Source of the DNA: Citrobacter sp. On2M
Lineage (GTDB): Bacteria; Pseudomonadota; Gammaproteobacteria; Enterobacterales; Enterobacteriaceae
Length of the DNA: 64,000 nucleotides
NCBI RefSeq assembly: GCF_018035235.1
Contig: NZ_WPCV01000004.1
Location: 1-64,000 of the forward strand
Direction of reading: 5' to 3'
The position numbers and the translations under genes are program-made. The notes below the pieces were generated by a model. The model was not told where the DNA came from. It was given only the letters and a program-made list of their open reading frames with translations, and made no database searches. This document shows, piece by piece, positions 1-9,356 of the stretch (position 1 is its first letter; each line of letters opens with the position of its first letter).

Positions 1-123
1 CATCTTTTCAGGACGGTTCATTCGGTGTGCTTTGCGGCGTTTTTCTCGATTACTCACAGTATCGTGACGAGATTTGCGGCGTTGTTCACGACTAATACCT
101 TCATTGATTACGATATAGCGCAT
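1..123 (-). CDS. Partial small basic protein, phage-like, cut by window edge
   Basis: An ATG at 123-121 on the minus strand opens a frame that runs without a stop to base 1, giving 41 codons, so the C-terminus lies outside the window. An AGAGGAAA ribosome binding site sits 8 bases upstream of the start. The peptide begins MRYIVINEGISREQRRKSR and is rich in Arg and Lys with clustered RR/KR pairs, as in small nucleic-acid-binding phage proteins. I do not recognise the family. It shares orientation and compact spacing with the next two small genes, which supports a phage early-region remnant, but that origin is inferred. Confidence 0.45.
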   Translation of the reverse strand, partial: MRYIVINEGISREQRRKSRHDTVSNREKRRKAHRMNRPEKM

Positions 124-154
124 TTTGTTTCCTCTTTATGATTCTCTTGAGCTA

Positions 155-178
155 ATAAAAAGGCCGCCTAAGCGACCT
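155..178 (-). terminator. Rho-independent terminator after the 86-aa small gene
   Basis: On the minus strand a 7-bp stem (AGGTCGC / GCGGCCT, one G-T pair, 4-base loop, plus positions 161-178) is followed directly by a T-run (plus 156-160). The hairpin starts at the stop codon of the upstream small gene, so that gene ends in its own terminator and the next small gene (start at 123) probably needs its own promoter or readthrough. Confidence 0.6.
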
Positions 179-438
179 CAAATGTCAGTTAACTGGTAGT
201 CGCAAATCATGTCGCAACAACTCTTATCTTCTTCATTTCTTAGTCTTAAATCTGTTTGCTGTGTTTCCTGTTTAATCTCACCCCAGCAAACCTGATTCAC
301 CTCATCAGGCCATCCATCCACGGCATCGCCACGGTAGTAGTCAATTGCTTCTTCAGCAGCAGATTTTGCTTCTTCAGCTGTTTTGTAAGTCTCGAATCCG
401 TTGTCAGGATTGAACATAAAGAATTTGTATGTTTCCAT
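178..438 (-). CDS. Small acidic protein of unknown function, phage-like
   Basis: 86 residues with a good ribosome binding site (AGAGGTGAGG) just before the ATG at 438. The protein is acidic and begins METYKFFMFNPDNGFETYK, followed by a helical AEEAKSAAEEA stretch, then a Trp/Cys-containing C-terminal half (CW, and a CC pair near the end). It has no signal peptide or membrane segment. I do not recognise a named family. Short cytoplasmic proteins of this type are common in the early regions of lambdoid phages, and its two neighbours are similarly small and co-oriented. Prophage origin is inference from context only. Confidence 0.5.
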   Translation of the reverse strand: METYKFFMFNPDNGFETYKTAEEAKSAAEEAIDYYRGDAVDGWPDEVNQVCWGEIKQETQQTDLRLRNEEDKSCCDMICDYQLTDI

Positions 439-467
439 TGCCTCACCTCTAAATAAGTGGAGTAGAT

Positions 468-716
468 TTACCGCGCTGTAATCTGCCCGGATTTACGATG
501 ACCTGCGGCGTACAAAGCCACATCTGGCAAGCACGCAGATCCGCTTGTATTGCTGTCACGCAGGCTACCGAGCGAAGTGGCGCGGTCTACTCGTGACATA
601 TCCTGCTTTCTTTCCTGTAACGCGTTCTGAGCAGCCTCAGCGCGTCGTTTAGCCATCAGCTCACCACGTTTCAGATAACGCCGTGTAACGCTGTTGCTTG
701 CGATAAATTTGGTCAT
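468..716 (-). CDS. Small basic protein of unknown function, phage-like, next to torT
   Basis: 82 residues starting at the ATG at 716 with a strong GGAGGACAT ribosome binding site. The N-terminal half is basic (VTRRYLKRGELMAKRRAEAAQ) and likely helical; the C-terminal half is Ser/Gly-rich. It has no membrane segment. It lies divergently from torT in the place where torS starts in E. coli, but shares nothing with the TorS N-terminus as I remember it (no membrane anchor, no TorT-binding sensor domain). I therefore read it as part of inserted DNA, probably a prophage end, and not as torS. Function unknown. Confidence 0.5.
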   Translation of the reverse strand: MTKFIASNSVTRRYLKRGELMAKRRAEAAQNALQERKQDMSRVDRATSLGSLRDSNTSGSACLPDVALYAAGHRKSGQITAR

Positions 717-787
717 ATGTCCTCCAGTGGTTGCTTTGGTGATTGAATGGCCGGTGCTGATAAAGCCTTATCAATGTTGAGGCCATC

Positions 788-1813
788 ATGCGCGTATTGG
801 TTTTCCTGCTGATCACACTTTTTCCCGGCTTAAGTCATGCGGCCGGGTCCGCACTGCTGCGCTGGCAGGACACCCGGAAGGCAGTCTCGGCGACGCAGAC
901 GGACCTTACTGCAAGCAAAGTCTGGAAACTGTGCGCGTTATATCCCAGCCTGAAGGATTCCTACTGGCTTTCCGTGAATTACGGCATGCTTGAGGCGGCA
1001 AAAAAATATGGAGTAAGCCTGAAGGTGTTCGAGGCGGGAGGGTACCGCCAGTTCGACACACAAAAAACACAAATCGCCCAGTGCCAGCAATGGGGCGCGG
1101 ATGCCATTTTATTGGGCAGCAGCACAACGACTTTTCCGGATTTGCAGGTGCAGGTTGGTATGCTGCCGGTTATTGAGGTAGTGAATGCTCTCCATGATGC
1201 GGCGGTAAAAGCCCGGGTGGGGGTTCCATGGTTCCAGATGGGTTACCAGCCAGGCCGCTATCTGGTTAAGTGGAGCGCGGGCAAACCGTTAAAGGTCTTA
1301 TTATTGCCTGGGCCTGATGATGCCGGAGGCAGTCGTGAGATGGTGGATGGATTCCGCCAGGCGATTGCTGGCAGTCAGGTGCAGATTGTGGATGTGGCGT
1401 TGGGAGACAATGATATTGAAGTTCAGCGCAACCTGTTGCAGGAGATGCTGGAGCGTCACCCGGATGTCGACGTGGTTGCGGGTACGGCTATTGCTGCGGA
1501 AGCGGCGATGGGGGAGAGGCGCAATCAGGGCGCGCCGTTAACCGTTGTCTCATTTTATCTTTCGCATCAGGTGTATCGCGGGCTTAAACGCGCAAGAATC
1601 ATTATGGCTGCCAGCGATCAAATGGTCTGGCAAGGTGAACTGGCGATTCAACAGGCCATCAGGGTGTTACAAGGGCAGCCGGTGCCGGAAAATATCAGCC
1701 CACCGATCCTGATACTCACCCCGAAAAATGCCGACAGCCAGCATATTAAGCACTCGCTGTCACCCGGCGGATTCCGTCCTGTGTATCAGTACACGTCAGC
1801 TGCTAAAAAGTAG
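788..1813 (+). CDS. torT: TorT, periplasmic TMAO-binding partner of the TorS sensor
   Basis: 341 residues with a Sec signal peptide (about residues 1-19, ending SHAAG), then a two-lobed periplasmic-binding-protein fold. TorT binds trimethylamine N-oxide in the periplasm and presents it to the sensor kinase TorS, which then drives TorR. Highly conserved blocks agree with E. coli TorT: WKLCALYPSLKDSYWLS, GVPWFQMGYQPGRYL, GDNDIEVQRNLLQEMLERHP and the tail SPGGFRPVY. Length matches the family (about 342). The start is set by the signal peptide and a GAGG site 6 bases upstream. It converges on torR and overlaps its 3' end by 28 bases. Its partner torS is not in the expected divergent position. Confidence 0.95.
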   Translation: MRVLVFLLITLFPGLSHAAGSALLRWQDTRKAVSATQTDLTASKVWKLCALYPSLKDSYWLSVNYGMLEAAKKYGVSLKVFEAGGYRQFDTQKTQIAQCQQWGADAILLGSSTTTFPDLQVQVGMLPVIEVVNALHDAAVKARVGVPWFQMGYQPGRYLVKWSAGKPLKVLLLPGPDDAGGSREMVDGFRQAIAGSQVQIVDVALGDNDIEVQRNLLQEMLERHPDVDVVAGTAIAAEAAMGERRNQGAPLTVVSFYLSHQVYRGLKRARIIMAASDQMVWQGELAIQQAIRVLQGQPVPENISPPILILTPKNADSQHIKHSLSPGGFRPVYQYTSAAKK

Positions 1814-2478
1814 CCTTCCCCGTGCTGCGTTACCAGTAAATCAGCCCGCAGCTTGTGGCGTAAACGGCGGATCAGTACGTCCACGGTGCGTAAGTCAGGA
1901 TTGTCTACCCGTCGTGCTGACAGCATGCGCAGTAAACGTTCGCGACTGAGAATTTCCCCTGGATTGGTAACAAAAGCGACCAGCATTTCATACTCGGCGC
2001 GGGTGAGTTTGATTGCCTCATCGCCCAGTTCCAGGGTATGGCGGGAAACGTTCAGACAATATCCGGCAAACTGATAGCAGTTGTCTTTGGTCTCCGGTTG
2101 CGCCTGGCGGGCAAGGTCGATACGCCAAAGCAAATTTTTCACCCGTACCACCAGTTCACGTAGCTCCAGCGGCTTAGTGACATAATCATCGGCCCCCATT
2201 TCCAGGCCAACGATACGGTCAATTTGGTCACAGCGACCCGTCACCAGAATGATCCCCACCGTCGAGCGTTCACGCAGAGCGCGGGTTAGCATTAAGCCAT
2301 TTTCATCCGGGAGGTTGATATCTAACAGAATGAGATCGACTGCGTGCTGCGACATGATTTCACGTAGGCCAGCACCGCTGGCTGCGACCGAGACCTGATA
2401 ACCTTCCTGTTCAAAATAGGCCTGTAACCGTGCCTGTGTAACGGGCTCATCCTCAACAATGACAATGTGATGCGACAT
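1786..2478 (-). CDS. torR: TorR, OmpR-family response regulator for TMAO respiration
   Basis: 230 residues. The N-terminal receiver domain carries the phospho-acceptor Asp in DLILLDINLPDENG, the conserved Lys in DDYVTKPLEL, and an OmpR/PhoB-type winged helix at the C-terminus ending GEGYFLAADVY. Phosphorylated TorR activates torCAD by binding decameric tor boxes in the torR-torC gap. I chose the ATG at 2478 (MSHHIVIVEDE), which gives the E. coli length; an upstream in-frame start would add 20 non-homologous residues encoded by the tor-box region. Divergent from torC, convergent with torT. Nearly identical to E. coli TorR in the DNA-recognition region (LRTVDVLIRRLRHKL). Confidence 0.96.
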   Translation of the reverse strand: MSHHIVIVEDEPVTQARLQAYFEQEGYQVSVAASGAGLREIMSQHAVDLILLDINLPDENGLMLTRALRERSTVGIILVTGRCDQIDRIVGLEMGADDYVTKPLELRELVVRVKNLLWRIDLARQAQPETKDNCYQFAGYCLNVSRHTLELGDEAIKLTRAEYEMLVAFVTNPGEILSRERLLRMLSARRVDNPDLRTVDVLIRRLRHKLRADLLVTQHGEGYFLAADVY

Positions 2479-2496
2479 CCTGTTTGCTGTCTCTTT

Positions 2497-2559
2497 CTGT
2501 TCATATCTGTTCACATTGTGCCGTAAGCCATTCATCATGACCAGTGTTGCCGTTCATAT
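2497..2559 (+). promoter_or_regulatory. tor boxes, TorR binding sites of the torCAD promoter
   Basis: Decamers matching the known TorR site CTGTTCATAT lie between torR and torC: an exact copy at 2497-2506, an adjacent direct repeat CTGTTCACAT at 2507-2516 (9/10), and CCGTTCATAT at 2550-2559 (9/10). A weaker CCATTCATCA at 2528-2537 may be a fourth site. The arrangement of two abutting boxes, a gap and a promoter-proximal box resembles E. coli torCAD. The region also overlaps the torR promoter, consistent with TorR autoregulation. Confidence 0.85.
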
Positions 2560-2609
2560 TTGCGAAATAAGATCCTCTGTAACTAAACCATAAAAATACA
2601 GGGGCTATT

Positions 2610-3788
2610 ATGCGGAAACTATGGAGGGCGCTGCTCAGACCGAGCGCACGTTGGTCAGTGTTAGCGCTGGTGGTCATCGGGATTGTGGTCGGTATCGCGC
2701 TGATCGTCTTGCCGCACGTGGGTATTAAATTAACCAGTACAACCGAATTTTGCGTGAGTTGCCACAGCATGCAGCCGGTTTACGAAGAATATAAACAGTC
2801 AGCGCATTTTCAGAATGCCTCCGGGGTGCGCGCAGAGTGTCATGATTGCCACATTCCATCAGATATCCCAGGCATGGTGAAACGTAAGCTGGAAGCGAGT
2901 AACGATATTTACCAGACCTTTGTTGCCCACTCTATTGATACTCCTGAAAAATTCGAGGCCAAGCGCGCCGAGCTGGCGGAGCGTGAATGGGCGCGAATGA
3001 AGGAGAACAACTCCGCAACTTGTCGTTCCTGTCATAACTATGACGCGATGGATCATGCGAAACAGCATCCTGAAGCCGCGCGCCAGATGAAGATTGCGGC
3101 TAAGGATAATCAATCTTGTATCGACTGCCATAAAGGTATTGCGCATCAGCTTCCCGATATGAGCAGCGGTTTCCGCAAGCAGTTTGACCAGTTACGCGCC
3201 AACGCAAACGACGACGGCGATACGCTCTACTCTCTGGACATCAAACCTATCTATGCCGCCAAGGGTGATAAAGAACCTGCAGGTTCACTGCTGCCCGCTT
3301 CGGAAGTGAAAGTGTTAAAGCGTGACGGCGACTGGCTGCAAATTGAAATTGTGGGCTGGACTGAGAGTGACGGACGTCAGCGCGTGCTGGCGCAATTGCC
3401 GGGCAAGCGCATTTTTGTGGCCTCTATTCGCGGCGACATCCAACAGCACGTGAAAACGCTGGAGCAAACCACCGTTGCAGAAACGAACGCGCAATGGAGC
3501 AAGCTGCAGGCCACCGCCTGGATGCAGAAGGGCGATATGGTCAACGACATTAAGCCTATCTGGGCTTATGCCGATTCGCTCTATAACGGAACCTGTAATC
3601 AGTGCCACGGCGCGCCTGAGAAAGAGCACTTTGACGCCAACGGCTGGATTGGCACGTTGAACGGCATGATTGGCTTTACCAGTCTGGACAAACGTGAAGA
3701 ACGTACCTTGCTGAAATACTTGCAGATGAATGCCTCTGACACCACGGAAAAGCCGCATGGCGATAAAGGAGAAAGCAATGAAAAATAA
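2610..3788 (+). CDS. torC: TorC, membrane-anchored pentaheme c-type cytochrome
   Basis: 392 residues. An N-terminal membrane anchor (about residues 13-35) is followed by a NapC/NirT-type tetraheme domain with CVSCH, CHDCH, CRSCH and CIDCH, and a C-terminal domain with a fifth heme motif CNQCH. TorC takes electrons from menaquinol and passes them to TorA in the periplasm; the C-terminal heme domain contacts TorA and, in E. coli, apo-TorC represses TorS signalling. Length agrees with the family (390). First gene of torCAD; the start has an AGGGG site. Its last codons overlap torA by 11 bases (ATG of torA at 3778), which suggests translational coupling. Confidence 0.96.
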   Translation: MRKLWRALLRPSARWSVLALVVIGIVVGIALIVLPHVGIKLTSTTEFCVSCHSMQPVYEEYKQSAHFQNASGVRAECHDCHIPSDIPGMVKRKLEASNDIYQTFVAHSIDTPEKFEAKRAELAEREWARMKENNSATCRSCHNYDAMDHAKQHPEAARQMKIAAKDNQSCIDCHKGIAHQLPDMSSGFRKQFDQLRANANDDGDTLYSLDIKPIYAAKGDKEPAGSLLPASEVKVLKRDGDWLQIEIVGWTESDGRQRVLAQLPGKRIFVASIRGDIQQHVKTLEQTTVAETNAQWSKLQATAWMQKGDMVNDIKPIWAYADSLYNGTCNQCHGAPEKEHFDANGWIGTLNGMIGFTSLDKREERTLLKYLQMNASDTTEKPHGDKGESNEK

Positions 3789-6318
3789 CGATCTCTTTCA
3801 GGCTTCTCGCCGACGTTTTCTGCTGCAGTTGGGCGGTTTGACTGTAGCCGGTATGTTAGGACCTTCTCTGCTCACACCGCGTAGCGCCAACGCCGCAGAG
3901 GTGCAGGGCGCTGGCGTAAAAGAGGGGATCCTGACCGGATCTCACTGGGGGGCAATCCGCGCCACCGTAGTTGATGGTCGGTTTATTGAGGCCAAACCGT
4001 TTGAACGCGATAAGTATCCGTCAAAAATGATCGCTGGACTGCCGGATCACGTGCATGGTAACGCGCGTATTCGCTATCCAATGGTCCGCGTTGATTGGTT
4101 GCGTAAACGTCATCAGAGCGATACCACGCAGCGTGGAGATAATCGCTTTGTGCGCGTTTCGTGGGATGAAGCGCTGGATTTCTTCTACCAGGAGCTGGAA
4201 CGCATTCAGAAGACCTATGGCCCAAGCGCGCTGCTGACAGCCAGCGGCTGGCAATCTACCGGCATGTTCCACAATGCTTCCGGGATGCTGGCACGTGCCA
4301 TTGCGCTGCATGGTAACAGCGTGAGCACTGGGGGCGACTATTCTACCGGTGCGGCTCAGGTCATTCTGCCGCGCGTGGTAGGGTCAATGGAGGTATATGA
4401 GCAGCAGACTTCCTGGCCGCTGGTGCTGCAAAACAGCAAAACGATTGTGCTGTGGGGCTCCGATCTGATTAAAAACCAGCAGGCGAACTGGTGGTGTCCG
4501 GATCATGATGTCTATGAATACTACGAGCAACTGAAGGATAAGGTAGCGCGTGGTGAGATTTCGGTCATCAGCGTTGACCCGGTCGTCACCTCAACGCATG
4601 ACTATCTGGGCCGCGACAAGGTTAAGCACATTGCCGTGAACCCGCAGGCCGATGTGCCGCTACAGCTGGCGCTCGCACACACGCTCTATACCGAGAAGCT
4701 CTACGACCAACATTTCCTTGATACCTACTGTGTTGGGTTTGAGCAGTTTCTGCCTTATCTGCTGGGTGACAGTGACGGACAGCCTAAAGATGCCCAGTGG
4801 GCGGAAAAACTATGTGGTATCGATGCCGACACAATCCGTGAACTGGCGCGGCAGATGGCGAGCGGAAGAACGCAGATTATCGCCGGCTGGTGCGTCCAGC
4901 GTATGCAGCATGGGGAACAGTGGGCGTGGATGATCGTGGTGCTGGCCTCGATGCTCGGACAAATCGGTTTACCCGGCGGCGGCTTTGGCTTTGGCTGGCA
5001 CTATAACGGTGCGGGAACGCCGGGGCGTAAAGGGATTATCCTGAGCGGTTTTTCTGGCTCCACCACCGTGCCTCCTGTCCATGACAGCACCGATTATAAG
5101 GGCTATAGCATCACCATCCCGATCGCGCGTTTTATCGATGCGATTCTGGAGCCGGGCAAAAACATTAACTGGAACGGCAAAACCGTCAAGTTGCCGCCGT
5201 TGAAGATGTGCGTTTTTGCCGGGACCAACCCTTTCCATCGTCACCAGCAGATCAATCGTATTATTGAGGGCTGGCGTAAGCTGGAAACGGTTATCGCCAT
5301 TGATAATCAATGGACCTCGACTTGTCGATTCGCTGACATCGTATTGCCCGCGACGACCCAGTTTGAGCGTAACGATCTCGACCAGTATGGCAACCACTCC
5401 AACCGTGGCATTATCGCCATGAAACAGCTGGTGCAGCCACAATTTGAAGCGCGTAATGATTTCGATATTTTCCGCGATCTCTGCCGCCGTTTTAATCGTG
5501 AAGAAGCGTTCACCGAAGGGCTGGATGAGATGGGCTGGTTGAAACGGATCTGGCAGGAAGGAAGCCAGCAGGGGAAAGGGCGTGGTGTTCATCTTCCGGC
5601 TTTTGATGTTTTCTGGAATCAGCAAGAGTACGTTGAATTCGAACATCCGCAGATGTTTGTACGTCATCAGGCCTTCCGCGAAGATCCCGACCTTGAGCCG
5701 CTCGGCACGCCGAGCGGTTTAATCGAGATTTTCTCCAAAACCATTGCCGATATGCAGTATGACGACTGCCAGGGGCATCCGATGTGGTTCGAGAAAATCG
5801 AACGCTCACACGGTGGACCCGGTTCGCAGCGTTGGCCGCTGCATTTGCAATCCGTGCACCCGGATTTCCGTCTGCACTCGCAGCTTTGTGAGTCTGAAGC
5901 GCTGCGTAAGCATTATGCGGTAAGTGGTAAAGAGCCGGTGTTTATCAACCCGCAGGATGCCAGCGTCAGAGGAATTCACAATGGCGATATTGTCCGTGTG
6001 TTTAACGCACGTGGACAAGTACTGGCCGGGGCGGTTGTCTCCGACCTCTACTCGCCGGGTGTGGCGCGTATTCATGAAGGTGCGTGGTACGATCCTGATA
6101 ACGGCGGGGAAACCGGAGCGCTGTGTAAATACGGCAATCCGAACGTGTTAACGATCGATATTGGCACGTCTCAGCTGGCGCAGGCGACCAGCGCCCATAC
6201 TACGCTGGTGGAAATTGAGAAATACACCGGCAAAGTGGATAACGTGACGGCGTTCAGCGGCCCGATCAAAATGGTGGCGCAGTGCGAATATGTTCCGGCA
6301 GAGAAGGTGACGTCATGA
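3778..6318 (+). CDS. torA: TorA, periplasmic TMAO reductase (bis-MGD molybdoenzyme)
   Basis: 846 residues. A twin-arginine signal with SRRRFL at residues 10-15 and cleavage near RSANA targets the folded enzyme to the periplasm through Tat. The catalytic chain is a DMSO-reductase-family molybdoenzyme; the Ser ligand to Mo lies in GDYSTGAAQ (Ser189 of the precursor). It reduces trimethylamine N-oxide to trimethylamine with electrons from TorC. I chose the ATG at 3778 because it directly precedes the Tat signal ([13 protein letters not shown]) and gives the E. coli length of about 848; an upstream in-frame ATG lies inside torC. The 3' end overlaps torD by 4 bases (ATGA). Confidence 0.97.
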   Translation: MKNNDLFQASRRRFLLQLGGLTVAGMLGPSLLTPRSANAAEVQGAGVKEGILTGSHWGAIRATVVDGRFIEAKPFERDKYPSKMIAGLPDHVHGNARIRYPMVRVDWLRKRHQSDTTQRGDNRFVRVSWDEALDFFYQELERIQKTYGPSALLTASGWQSTGMFHNASGMLARAIALHGNSVSTGGDYSTGAAQVILPRVVGSMEVYEQQTSWPLVLQNSKTIVLWGSDLIKNQQANWWCPDHDVYEYYEQLKDKVARGEISVISVDPVVTSTHDYLGRDKVKHIAVNPQADVPLQLALAHTLYTEKLYDQHFLDTYCVGFEQFLPYLLGDSDGQPKDAQWAEKLCGIDADTIRELARQMASGRTQIIAGWCVQRMQHGEQWAWMIVVLASMLGQIGLPGGGFGFGWHYNGAGTPGRKGIILSGFSGSTTVPPVHDSTDYKGYSITIPIARFIDAILEPGKNINWNGKTVKLPPLKMCVFAGTNPFHRHQQINRIIEGWRKLETVIAIDNQWTSTCRFADIVLPATTQFERNDLDQYGNHSNRGIIAMKQLVQPQFEARNDFDIFRDLCRRFNREEAFTEGLDEMGWLKRIWQEGSQQGKGRGVHLPAFDVFWNQQEYVEFEHPQMFVRHQAFREDPDLEPLGTPSGLIEIFSKTIADMQYDDCQGHPMWFEKIERSHGGPGSQRWPLHLQSVHPDFRLHSQLCESEALRKHYAVSGKEPVFINPQDASVRGIHNGDIVRVFNARGQVLAGAVVSDLYSPGVARIHEGAWYDPDNGGETGALCKYGNPNVLTIDIGTSQLAQATSAHTTLVEIEKYTGKVDNVTAFSGPIKMVAQCEYVPAEKVTS

Positions 6319-6929
6319 CGAAACACTCTTCCCTGACAACAGAACAAATGGCCTGCGTGTACGCCTGGCTGGCGCAGCTGTTTTCCCGGGAGCGTGACGA
6401 TGAAAGCCTGGCGCTTTTACAGTCCAGCGAAATGGCGGATTGGTTCGCGGTGTTAAAAGTTGAACCGTTGCTTGAGGCGCAGGTCCTTTTACTGGAGGAA
6501 AAAATTGCTGCGCTGAAGGCGCGTGAAGACGCCACTCTGGAACTGGCTGCTGATTTTTGCAGCCTGTTCCTGATGTCGGATAAACACGCGGTGCTACCCT
6601 ATGCGTCGGCTCATCTTAAAGGCGGGCCGAACTACGGAGTCATTAAACAACTGTTATCCGATGCGGGCATGCAGGTAAGCGATGCGTTTAGTGAGTCAGC
6701 CGATCATGTGGCTATTTTTATTGAATTGCTGAGCCATTTGCACTTTTCTCTGGGAGAGTCGGAGCTAAACCCTCAGCGTGTTGATGCGTTGCGCAGAGAG
6801 ACGCTGACGGGGTTGTTACGCTGGTTACCGGACTTCACCGCCAAATGCTGTCGGTATGATGCCTTTGGTTTTTACGGCGCGCTAAGTCAGCTGTTGCTGG
6901 CTTTGGTCAGGCTGGATAATCAGAGCTGA
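6315..6929 (+). CDS. torD: TorD, cytoplasmic chaperone for TorA maturation
   Basis: 204 residues of the TorD/DmsD all-helical chaperone family. TorD binds the TorA Tat signal and the apo-enzyme, helps insert the molybdopterin cofactor and delays export until folding is complete. Family blocks are [14 protein letters not shown] near the N-terminus, [13 protein letters not shown] and the [19 protein letters not shown] region with the conserved D-H pair. The start at 6315 overlaps the torA stop (ATGA), typical of torCAD coupling. The next 350 bases contain no gene, only a dispersed repeat. Confidence 0.95.
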   Translation: MTKHSSLTTEQMACVYAWLAQLFSRERDDESLALLQSSEMADWFAVLKVEPLLEAQVLLLEEKIAALKAREDATLELAADFCSLFLMSDKHAVLPYASAHLKGGPNYGVIKQLLSDAGMQVSDAFSESADHVAIFIELLSHLHFSLGESELNPQRVDALRRETLTGLLRWLPDFTAKCCRYDAFGFYGALSQLLLALVRLDNQS

Positions 6930-6940
6930 GAGCAGCATAT

Positions 6941-7205
6941 CCGGAGGTAATGAATTTGTTGCCTCCGTCGTATTGCTACGTTCACCTTATGTTTTTCACT
7001 TCTCTGAAACGATACTGCCTGTGAACGTGTTAAGGGCACTATCGCCGTACCCTTAACAATCCCGGCCTTACGGAAACACGTCGGCAATTTTCAGCCGGAC
7101 CAGTCCACACCTGACCTCCTACGCTTTTATTTGAAAATCGCTGAACAGCAAAACAAATTTAACTGGAAATCAGGGCGTTGAAGCGATGACCTCGTTACGG
7201 CTGTT
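6941..7205. repeat. Dispersed repeat, shortened copy 1 of 2, downstream of torD
   Basis: About 265 bases closely similar to the element at 21740-22264. Shared blocks are the start CCGGAGGTAATGAAT, a GTTCACCTTATG stretch at 6980-6991, a hairpin at 7029-7057 (GTTAAGGGCAC / GTACCCTTAAC, one mismatch) and CTTACGGAAACACGTCGGCA. About 125 bases present in the longer copy are missing here, with a CCCGGC sequence at both edges of the gap, as expected for deletion between short direct repeats. The right terminal inverted repeat of the longer copy is absent. No coding potential was recognised. Both copies lie just past the 3' end of an operon on the same strand. Confidence 0.75.
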
Positions 7206-7283
7206 CCACTCTCAGTTATTTCCAGGGGCATTCATCTTCGTGAACTGAATGGCATTAGCACATTCGCTCCCATTTTACTCATC

Positions 7284-7712
7284 TCACCGCACAACCAGCA
7301 CCGGACATTTCGCATGGCGTACCACGGCTGCTGCCGTTGAACCCAGCAGATAAGTGCTAAAACCGGGTTTATGTGAGGCGATGATAATAAGCTCGGCGTC
7401 TACTGATTCCGCCAGTTTGAGGATCTGATCCTTTGGCGGGCCGTAAACGACATGAGTTTGACTCCTGCCTGCAGGAATATTGAACTGCTTAACAATCTCT
7501 TCAAGTTTTTCGCTGGCCTTGGCCTGCAGACCACTTCTATCCGGGAATTCAGTTGAATAGGCCAGCCCCAGCGAGGCATAAAACGGAACGGTAGGAATAA
7601 CGGCTAAAAAGTGGACCTTCGCGGTTTTGGCATGCGCCTGGACCTGTGGAACAACATGGCGGGTTAAATCGGTTTCAGAGATATCAATGGGCACCAGAAT
7701 TGAGCGATACAT
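7284..7712 (-). CDS. uspF: UspF-like universal stress protein
   Basis: 142 residues, a single Usp domain. It starts [12 protein letters not shown] and ends with the nucleotide-binding signature around [21 protein letters not shown] (the G-x9-G-S/T region), so ATP binding is likely. It most resembles E. coli UspF in length and in blocks such as [20 protein letters not shown] and IIIASHKP. These proteins accumulate in stress or slow growth; UspF is also linked to adhesion in E. coli. I chose the ATG at 7712, which has a strong AGGAGGT site; a longer frame would add 34 residues without homology. It sits alone between torD and torY on the opposite strand. UspF versus another small Usp paralogue is likely but not certain. 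Confidence 0.85.
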   Translation of the reverse strand: MYRSILVPIDISETDLTRHVVPQVQAHAKTAKVHFLAVIPTVPFYASLGLAYSTEFPDRSGLQAKASEKLEEIVKQFNIPAGRSQTHVVYGPPKDQILKLAESVDAELIIIASHKPGFSTYLLGSTAAAVVRHAKCPVLVVR

Positions 7713-8161
7713 ATTCACTACCTCCTGTTTGTTTACCTCTCCCCTGAGTGTAGCGAAAGTTGTTTCTGTATAATAAGTGACCAGATCAAGGTTAGGTGCA
7801 TAAATGTGTTTCAATGAAAGATATGTGCCGCAAATCCTGGCGCGATGTATGTCTGATCAAAACCGCAAGAGGAATATTTTCTTTAACACTCACGATTGCT
7901 AAATAGTAAAGGGGGGCGTTTTTTACTTCCCTTCACTATATATTTAATTATATAACGAGTGTTGTTAAGGGGAGAATTTTATCGACGCTACACAGCCATC
8001 CATCTTTTATTCTGATTTTTTAATTATCAATAGATTAATAAACCTTAAGTGTAGATTAAAATTCTGATTTTAAACTAAATTTGGTATTTGCATTTCGTTC
8101 TCATTAAATATGCGAGTCCCTTCAAACTTAACCGCATGCTAATTCTCATTTCTCTCTTCAG
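7713..8161. other. Non-coding gap between uspF-like gene and torY
   Basis: About 450 AT-rich bases without a supported gene. On the minus strand, just upstream of the uspF-like gene, a TTGATCTGGTCAC half-match to an FNR site occurs near 7780-7795 with a TATAAT-like stretch next to it. This could give anaerobic control of the usp gene, but only one half-site is good. The rest (7830-8150) contains AT-rich sequence and no hairpin followed by a T-run that I would call a terminator. Confidence 0.4.
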
Positions 8162-8210
8162 TTGATGAATATCAATAAGCAGCTGCTTTTGGATAATTAT
8201 TGTCTACCTA
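8162..8210 (+). promoter_or_regulatory. FNR-activated class II promoter of torYZ
   Basis: A perfect FNR palindrome TTGAT-GAAT-ATCAA lies at 8162-8175 (centre 8168.5). A -10-like hexamer TATTGT lies at 8198-8203. If transcription starts 7 bases after it, at 8210, the FNR site is centred at exactly -41.5, the standard class II activator position. The predicted start is 32 bases before the torY ATG. This predicts strong anaerobic induction of torYZ. Confidence 0.75.
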
Positions 8211-8241
8211 TAAAAGGGTATTCGTCTTGTGGGAATAAAAG

Positions 8242-9336
8242 ATGAGAAAAATAAATAAAACAATCCTCTGGACGATGCTGCTGTGCGTTGTTCTGGGGGG
8301 CATTATTGTATTGGCTGGGCAATGGACATTACACAAAACTTCGAGCACGGAATTCTGTTTGTCTTGCCATACGATGCAGGCCCCCTATGAGGAATATACC
8401 GGCTCGGTTCACTTCCAGAATCAGAAAGGCATTCGCGCAGAGTGCGCGGATTGTCATATCCCGCAAGGGGGACTGGACTACCTGGTGGCTAAGCTGCGGG
8501 CCTCAAAAGATGTTTACCATCAGTTCATAACCAAAAAGATCGATACTCCGGAAAAATATGAAGAACACCGTCTGGAGATGGCGCAAACCGTCTGGGCCCA
8601 GCTTAAGGCAAGTGATTCTGCGACCTGCCGGAGCTGTCACAGCATGGACGCGATGGACCTTGCCGCACAGAGTGCGGATGCCCAGAAAATGCACAAAATG
8701 GGCATCACAGAAAAGCAAACCTGTATTGATTGCCACAAAGGGGTCGCCCACTTCCCACCCGAAGTCAAAATGGATGACAGCGCGCTCAAAGGGCTTGAAG
8801 CGCAGTCAGCCTCCACTCCAGCTTCGGCAACTGAGCTTTATGCCGTAAGCAATACCGCGCTGGGCGATCTGGGAACCGTTTACCCGGCAACACAAATGCA
8901 GGTTCTGAAAACAACGGACAATACGCGACTGGTTAAGATTCGTGGTAGCCAGATGCAGGGAAGTGAACAGGTCATTTACTACGCGGCAGGACAGCGTTTG
9001 ATTCTTGCCAGCCTGAGTGAAAAAGGTCAGCAGTCGCTGAAGATTCTCTCCGACTGGAAAAAAGATGATTACGGTAATGCCTGGCGAGATGTCGTGCTGC
9101 AGGGCGAATGGAGCGGTTCGGCCCTCGCCAGCCGCGAGCCTATGTGGGATTACGCACGCAAACTCGACAATGTGTACTGCGCGGGCTGTCATGCGCCAAT
9201 TCCGGCGAATCATTTCACGCTCAACGCCTGGCCTTCAGTGGCAAAAGGGATGGGTGCTCGTACCAATATCAGTGAAAACGAACTGGATATCCTGAGCCGT
9301 TACTTCCAGTACAACGCTAAAGACATGAATAAATAA
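8242..9336 (+). CDS. torY: TorY, membrane-anchored pentaheme c-type cytochrome
   Basis: 364 residues with the TorC architecture: membrane anchor (about residues 8-27, [20 protein letters not shown]), four NapC/NirT-type hemes (CLSCH, CADCH, CRSCH, CIDCH) and a C-terminal fifth heme CAGCH. TorY donates quinol-derived electrons to TorZ. Length fits E. coli TorY (366) better than TorC (390), and the partner gene immediately downstream is TorZ-like, which separates it from the first tor set. The 20-base gap to torZ indicates one operon, under the FNR-type promoter upstream. Confidence 0.93.
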   Translation: MRKINKTILWTMLLCVVLGGIIVLAGQWTLHKTSSTEFCLSCHTMQAPYEEYTGSVHFQNQKGIRAECADCHIPQGGLDYLVAKLRASKDVYHQFITKKIDTPEKYEEHRLEMAQTVWAQLKASDSATCRSCHSMDAMDLAAQSADAQKMHKMGITEKQTCIDCHKGVAHFPPEVKMDDSALKGLEAQSASTPASATELYAVSNTALGDLGTVYPATQMQVLKTTDNTRLVKIRGSQMQGSEQVIYYAAGQRLILASLSEKGQQSLKILSDWKKDDYGNAWRDVVLQGEWSGSALASREPMWDYARKLDNVYCAGCHAPIPANHFTLNAWPSVAKGMGARTNISENELDILSRYFQYNAKDMNK

Positions 9337-9356
9337 GCGATAAATCAGGAGAAATC

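Noticed and set aside
439-460. AGAGGTGAGG as a possible HK022-type attachment core
   Set aside because: It is better explained as the ribosome binding site of the 86-aa gene and it is not an exact match to the HK022 overlap as I remember it.
3730-3777. Upstream in-frame start for torA inside torC
   Set aside because: It would bury the Tat signal 16 residues inside the protein. The ATG at 3778 matches the family N-terminus.
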